In this document: in pieces, positions 61,001-64,000 of the stretch
Numbering within the stretch: position 1 is the stretch's first letter
Layout: each line of letters starts with the position of its first letter
Assembly (NCBI GenBank): GCA_965365345.1
Contig: CBDUBH010000005.1
Span: 1 to 64,000, forward strand
DNA length: 64,000 bases
Origin: CBDUBH01 sp965365345
GTDB lineage: Bacteria > Bacteroidota > Ignavibacteria > Ignavibacteriales > SURF-24
Direction of reading: 5' to 3'
The notes under the pieces: model-generated
The model's database searches: none
What the model was told of the DNA's origin: nothing
Seen by the model: the letters and a program-made list of their open reading frames with translations, nothing else
Position numbers and translations under genes: made by a program

Positions 61001-62254
61001 TCAGGATCTTACCCATTGAACAATTTCAGAGAATTTTGGTTTCTTGCCTGTAGATAAAATTCCGACTTTGTAAATTTTTCCCGATAGCCAAAAAACAAAT
61101 ATCATTGTTAAAATACTTAAACCTATTGAAAGTAAAAATTCCCACACCGGAACATCAACCAAAGTTATTCTTGCCGGCATAACCATTAGTGAAGCAAACG
61201 GGAAAAGCGAAGCAATTTTTGCAATTGTGTTTTCAGGGTTTCCCTGCATCGAAATAGCAATGAAAAACGGGATCATGATAAGCATCATAACCGGCCATTG
61301 ACCTGATTGTGAATCTTGTTCATTATCAAACATTGCTCCAACTGCGGCAAACAAGCCCATAAAAGTTACAAGCCCGATCAAATAATTGAATAAGAAATAA
61401 ACTATATGCCACATTTCTAAATTAAGCACAAACTCCGCCGGAAGCATGAAAATACTTGTTGAGATCAATACTATCAAAGGCGATAGCCATATTGCCATTT
61501 GAACCAATCCTGTGATCGAGACGCCTAGAATCTTTCCGGTCATAAGTTCCTGACTGTTTACCGATGACAAAAGTACTTCAACTATTCTGTTATTTTTTTC
61601 CTGAACAACAGAACGCATCATAATTGTGCCGATAAAAAGCAAACTGAAATAAAGCAGAAATGTAAATAAAAATGATAAGATCAGATTTCCGTAACCTTCT
61701 TCGGAAATATTATCTTTAGAAATTCTGAATCCGCTGAAATCAACAGAACTGCTTGCAAAAGAAATATCTTTTGAAGTAATTTCTTTTTCCCTAAAATAAT
61801 TTGCAACTAAAGATTTATTTATTCCATCTTTCAGTTTTGAAAACATTTGCTGATTGTTCGGATTTTTAGAATAATATTCAATTTTTTTATCTTCAATAGC
61901 AGATTTAGGAACGTAAACAATTCCTGTGATTTTATCTTCGATCAATTTTTGTTTTTCATCTTCAAGATATTTTTTGAATTCATCTTTAGATAAAGTTTTG
62001 AAATCCGCCACAAAAAAATCTTTCGGCTTTTGATTTGTCAATTCCGCCTGAAGTCCGTTTGTAATTTCTGCATCCTCTGAAATTACGCTTATTATGGAAT
62101 CGCTATCGCCGCCGTAACTCATCAAAAATGTTTGCAAACCTAAAGTTCCGAACATAAAAATCGGGATAAGCAAAGTCATTATAATAAATGATTTAGAAAA
62201 AAGTTTTTCTCTTAATTCTCTTTTTAAGATTGCTAAAGTTCTGTTATTAAACAC
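61001..62254 (-). CDS. ABC-2 type permease (NatB-like)
   Basis: 417-residue membrane subunit. N-terminal transmembrane helix (about 20-45), a large periplasmic domain, and five helices in the C-terminal half. Pattern and order match NatB/ABC-2 exporters of sodium or unknown drugs. The likely start is the GTG at 62254, after AGGAGGAGG, and 8 nt inside the ATPase gene; an upstream in-frame extension is not conserved. Pairs with the ATPase. Confidence 0.82.
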   Translation of the reverse strand: MFNNRTLAILKRELREKLFSKSFIIMTLLIPIFMFGTLGLQTFLMSYGGDSDSIISVISEDAEITNGLQAELTNQKPKDFFVADFKTLSKDEFKKYLEDEKQKLIEDKITGIVYVPKSAIEDKKIEYYSKNPNNQQMFSKLKDGINKSLVANYFREKEITSKDISFASSSVDFSGFRISKDNISEEGYGNLILSFLFTFLLYFSLLFIGTIMMRSVVQEKNNRIVEVLLSSVNSQELMTGKILGVSITGLVQMAIWLSPLIVLISTSIFMLPAEFVLNLEMWHIVYFLFNYLIGLVTFMGLFAAVGAMFDNEQDSQSGQWPVMMLIMIPFFIAISMQGNPENTIAKIASLFPFASLMVMPARITLVDVPVWEFLLSIGLSILTMIFVFWLSGKIYKVGILSTGKKPKFSEIVQWVRS

Positions 62255-63182
62255 TGTAAACCTCCTCCTGTAAAATTGATTCGGAATCGGAGCCTGCAAC
62301 TTCAACAAATATTTCGTGAAGTGAAATTTCGTTAGCATCAAATTTTTTAATTGTAATTCCGTTTGAAATAAGCAATTGTAAAAGTTGCTGAGTTTGCGAA
62401 GCATCTTTAATTCTTATTCCGGTAGTGTTTCCAAAATTTTCAATTTTTTCTACTAAAGGATGATTTTGTAAAAATGAAATATCGCCTTCGTAATTAAGAA
62501 CAACATTTTTTTGCGCAAATCTCTTTTTCAGATCTTTTAATGAGCCGTTTAGTAAAGTTTTTCCTTTATCAATCATTACAATGTGATCGCACATTTTTTC
62601 GGCAAAATCCATTAAGTGAGTTGAAAAGATTATCACTTTCCCTTGTTTTTTCAGATCTAAAATAATTTCTTTTAAAAGATTGGTGTTGATAGGATCCAAT
62701 CCTGAAAAAGGTTCATCTAAAATAATAAATTCCGGATCGTGCAGAATTGTTGCGATGAATTGGACTTTTTGCTGATTACCTTTTGAAAGATCTTCTACTT
62801 TCCCGTTTTTTCTATCTGCAAGTTGAAATCTTTCCAAATATTCATTTGCTTTTTTTTCAACTTTGCTGCCGGTTTTCCCTTTAATTTCAGCAAAGAATAA
62901 AAGTGTTTCCATAACTTTCATTTTTTTGTAAAGTCCGCGCTCTTCTGGTAAATATCCGACTCTGTCTTTAAATTCCTGTCCGACCTTTACGCCTTTAAAA
63001 ATTACTTCACCGCTATCGGGATAAAAAATGTTCATCATCATTCTGATGGTTGTGGTTTTTCCCGCGCCGTTTCTACCGATAAGTCCGAACACGGAATTTT
63101 CCGGAACTTCAAAAGAAACATTATCAACAGCTTTAATATTTCCGAAAGTTTTAGTGAGATTTTTTACTTGGAGAATACTCAT
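62247..63182 (-). CDS. ABC transporter ATPase (NatA-like)
   Basis: 311-residue cytoplasmic subunit with Walker A GRNGAGKTTT, signature LSKGNQQK, Walker B EFIILDEPFSGLDP and the D/H-loop IFSTHLMDFAEKM. The C-terminal ~80 residues are a NatA-type extension. The stop overlaps the permease start by 8 nt. Likely exporter; substrate unknown. Confidence 0.92.
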   Translation of the reverse strand: MSILQVKNLTKTFGNIKAVDNVSFEVPENSVFGLIGRNGAGKTTTIRMMMNIFYPDSGEVIFKGVKVGQEFKDRVGYLPEERGLYKKMKVMETLLFFAEIKGKTGSKVEKKANEYLERFQLADRKNGKVEDLSKGNQQKVQFIATILHDPEFIILDEPFSGLDPINTNLLKEIILDLKKQGKVIIFSTHLMDFAEKMCDHIVMIDKGKTLLNGSLKDLKKRFAQKNVVLNYEGDISFLQNHPLVEKIENFGNTTGIRIKDASQTQQLLQLLISNGITIKKFDANEISLHEIFVEVAGSDSESILQEEVYSV

Positions 63183-63287
63183 CTTTAGCCCTTATATTTT
63201 AGAGTTAGACGTAAAAGTAAGAAATTTTGTTCAATTTTTCAGAATAAAATTTTTTAATAAAGAAATTTGGAATGATATAATTAAAAT

Positions 63288-64000
63288 TTACCTTTCTAAT
63301 TCGGCTTCCGGCTGTATTGTTTGAATTCTATTATGAAATTCTTTGTCAGTAGGAAAATAAACTTTAATGTTATTAAATTTATTATCGCCCCATTGATCTT
63401 CGCGAAGAAGCCAGTTTTTTACAAATTCCGCAACTGAACTTTTTGCTTTTTCATCAACAAGCGAAATTCTTTTTTCGTTATTTGCAGCTTGCATTAATTT
63501 CGGAGTTAAACTTTGCTGAAGTTCTTCCAGCGATCTTTTAGCATCGAATCTTGCCCAGCCTTCTTTTATTACAAGCTTTTGCATTTTATCCGTATTAATT
63601 GCCGGCGGCTGCGAAGCTCTTATTTCCGGCGCGTAAACAATGCAGGTGTTATCATTTACTTCCAAATGCCACGGATCTGAAAGTTGAATGTGATAGCGAT
63701 AAGTTACGGGAACTCGGATTTCAACAATATTTTCACCGAGTTCGAAAGTGCCCCAAAAAAGACTTTGATTATCGGTTCTTGTAAAAATTTCGGTGTTATT
63801 CATTACGGCAATTTCTAAAATATTTCCGTTTGTAGAAATTATTTCCGGAATTGAAGAAATAAAAGTTTCAGTAATATTTCCGGTTCTGAATTTTTCGGCA
63901 ATTCCTGAAACTTTTTCAAAATTATTATCAATCGTACTTTGACAGCTTCTTATTGAAAGAAATAAAAAGACAATAATTACCGACAGTAGCAATAGTGGAA
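63288..64000 (-). CDS. Membrane-anchored protein, partial at right edge (DUF4230-like)
   Basis: At least 234 residues: N-terminal transmembrane anchor (LLSVIIVFLFLSIRSC, with Cys), then an extracytoplasmic domain with ILEIAVMNNTEIFTR, ENIVEIRVPVTYRYHIQL and a helical part (ARFDAKRSLEELQQSLTPKLM). It resembles DUF4230-type proteins of unknown role. The frame stays open to the window edge, so the true start is probably outside. Confidence 0.55.
   Translation of the reverse strand, partial: PLLLLSVIIVFLFLSIRSCQSTIDNNFEKVSGIAEKFRTGNITETFISSIPEIISTNGNILEIAVMNNTEIFTRTDNQSLFWGTFELGENIVEIRVPVTYRYHIQLSDPWHLEVNDNTCIVYAPEIRASQPPAINTDKMQKLVIKEGWARFDAKRSLEELQQSLTPKLMQAANNEKRISLVDEKAKSSVAEFVKNWLLREDQWGDNKFNNIKVYFPTDKEFHNRIQTIQPEAELER

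Noticed and set aside
62255..62404. 50-residue N-terminal extension of the ABC permease
   Set aside because: Fully inside the ATPase gene in another frame; the GTG at 62254 has a perfect ribosome site.
1..64000. CRISPR arrays, prophage, insertion sequences, tRNA or rRNA genes
   Set aside because: No direct repeats with spacers, transposase frames, integrase or RNA signatures were seen.

Overview
The window is AT-rich chromosomal DNA of a member of the Ignavibacteriota (Bacteroidota/Chlorobiota relatives). This rests on two exported proteins with NYPNPFNP-type type IX secretion (T9SS) C-terminal sorting domains, a Bacteroidota-style outer-membrane barrel, a Gram-negative envelope gene set and even base composition. 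I see no rRNA, tRNA, CRISPR array, insertion sequence or prophage. The lineage is inferred from protein features; no marker gene is present.

Layout. 1-3.8 kb (minus): glmS, a GTPase related to cyclic 2,3-diphosphoglycerate synthetase (COG2403) and a carbamate kinase cut by the left edge. 4.5-9.1 kb (minus): a tight four-gene surface glycan operon (GT9, O-antigen ligase-like, GT4, GT2). 9.2-21.9 kb: an M13 metallopeptidase, a secreted six-hairpin glycosidase with a carbohydrate-binding-like tail, a T9SS YCF48-repeat protein, an EamA transporter, an NmrA-type reductase, a PAS-GAF histidine kinase and an Old Yellow Enzyme. 22.0-25.7 kb (minus): an ArsM-like methyltransferase, a 31-residue Cys peptide, a radical SAM/SPASM enzyme and a thioredoxin-thioredoxin reductase fusion, which together look like an undescribed peptide-modification (RiPP) locus. 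25.8-32.1 kb: a CarboxypepD_reg/beta-barrel outer-membrane protein, then a nitric oxide defence module (ric, DUF1858/DUF2249 protein, quinol-type norB). 32.5-37.4 kb: M20 amidohydrolase, putative HTH/cupin regulator, beta-lactamase-like lipoprotein and U32/RlhA protein.

37.6-51.4 kb is an 11-gene type IV pilus/type II secretion-like operon: four non-canonical pilin-like proteins, PilC, PilB, PilT, PilM-PilN and PilO-PilP fusions, a secretin and a CheW-like protein. A divergent LspA-like gene and an NtrC-type sigma-54 activator lie beside it. The pilin-like proteins lack a type III prepilin leader and no prepilin peptidase is present. A sigma-54-like promoter precedes the operon, and the neighbouring activator has lost its receiver phosphorylation site.

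51.9-64 kb: an unknown helical protein, a UvrD/FBH1-type helicase, a HAD phosphatase, an ElaA-type acetyltransferase, an acyl-ACP thioesterase, a T9SS subtilase, a small exported protein, a CLC channel with CBS domains, a NatAB-like ABC exporter and an edge-truncated membrane-anchored protein. The two most promising systems are the Cys-peptide locus near 25 kb and the leaderless-pilin machine at 38-49 kb.
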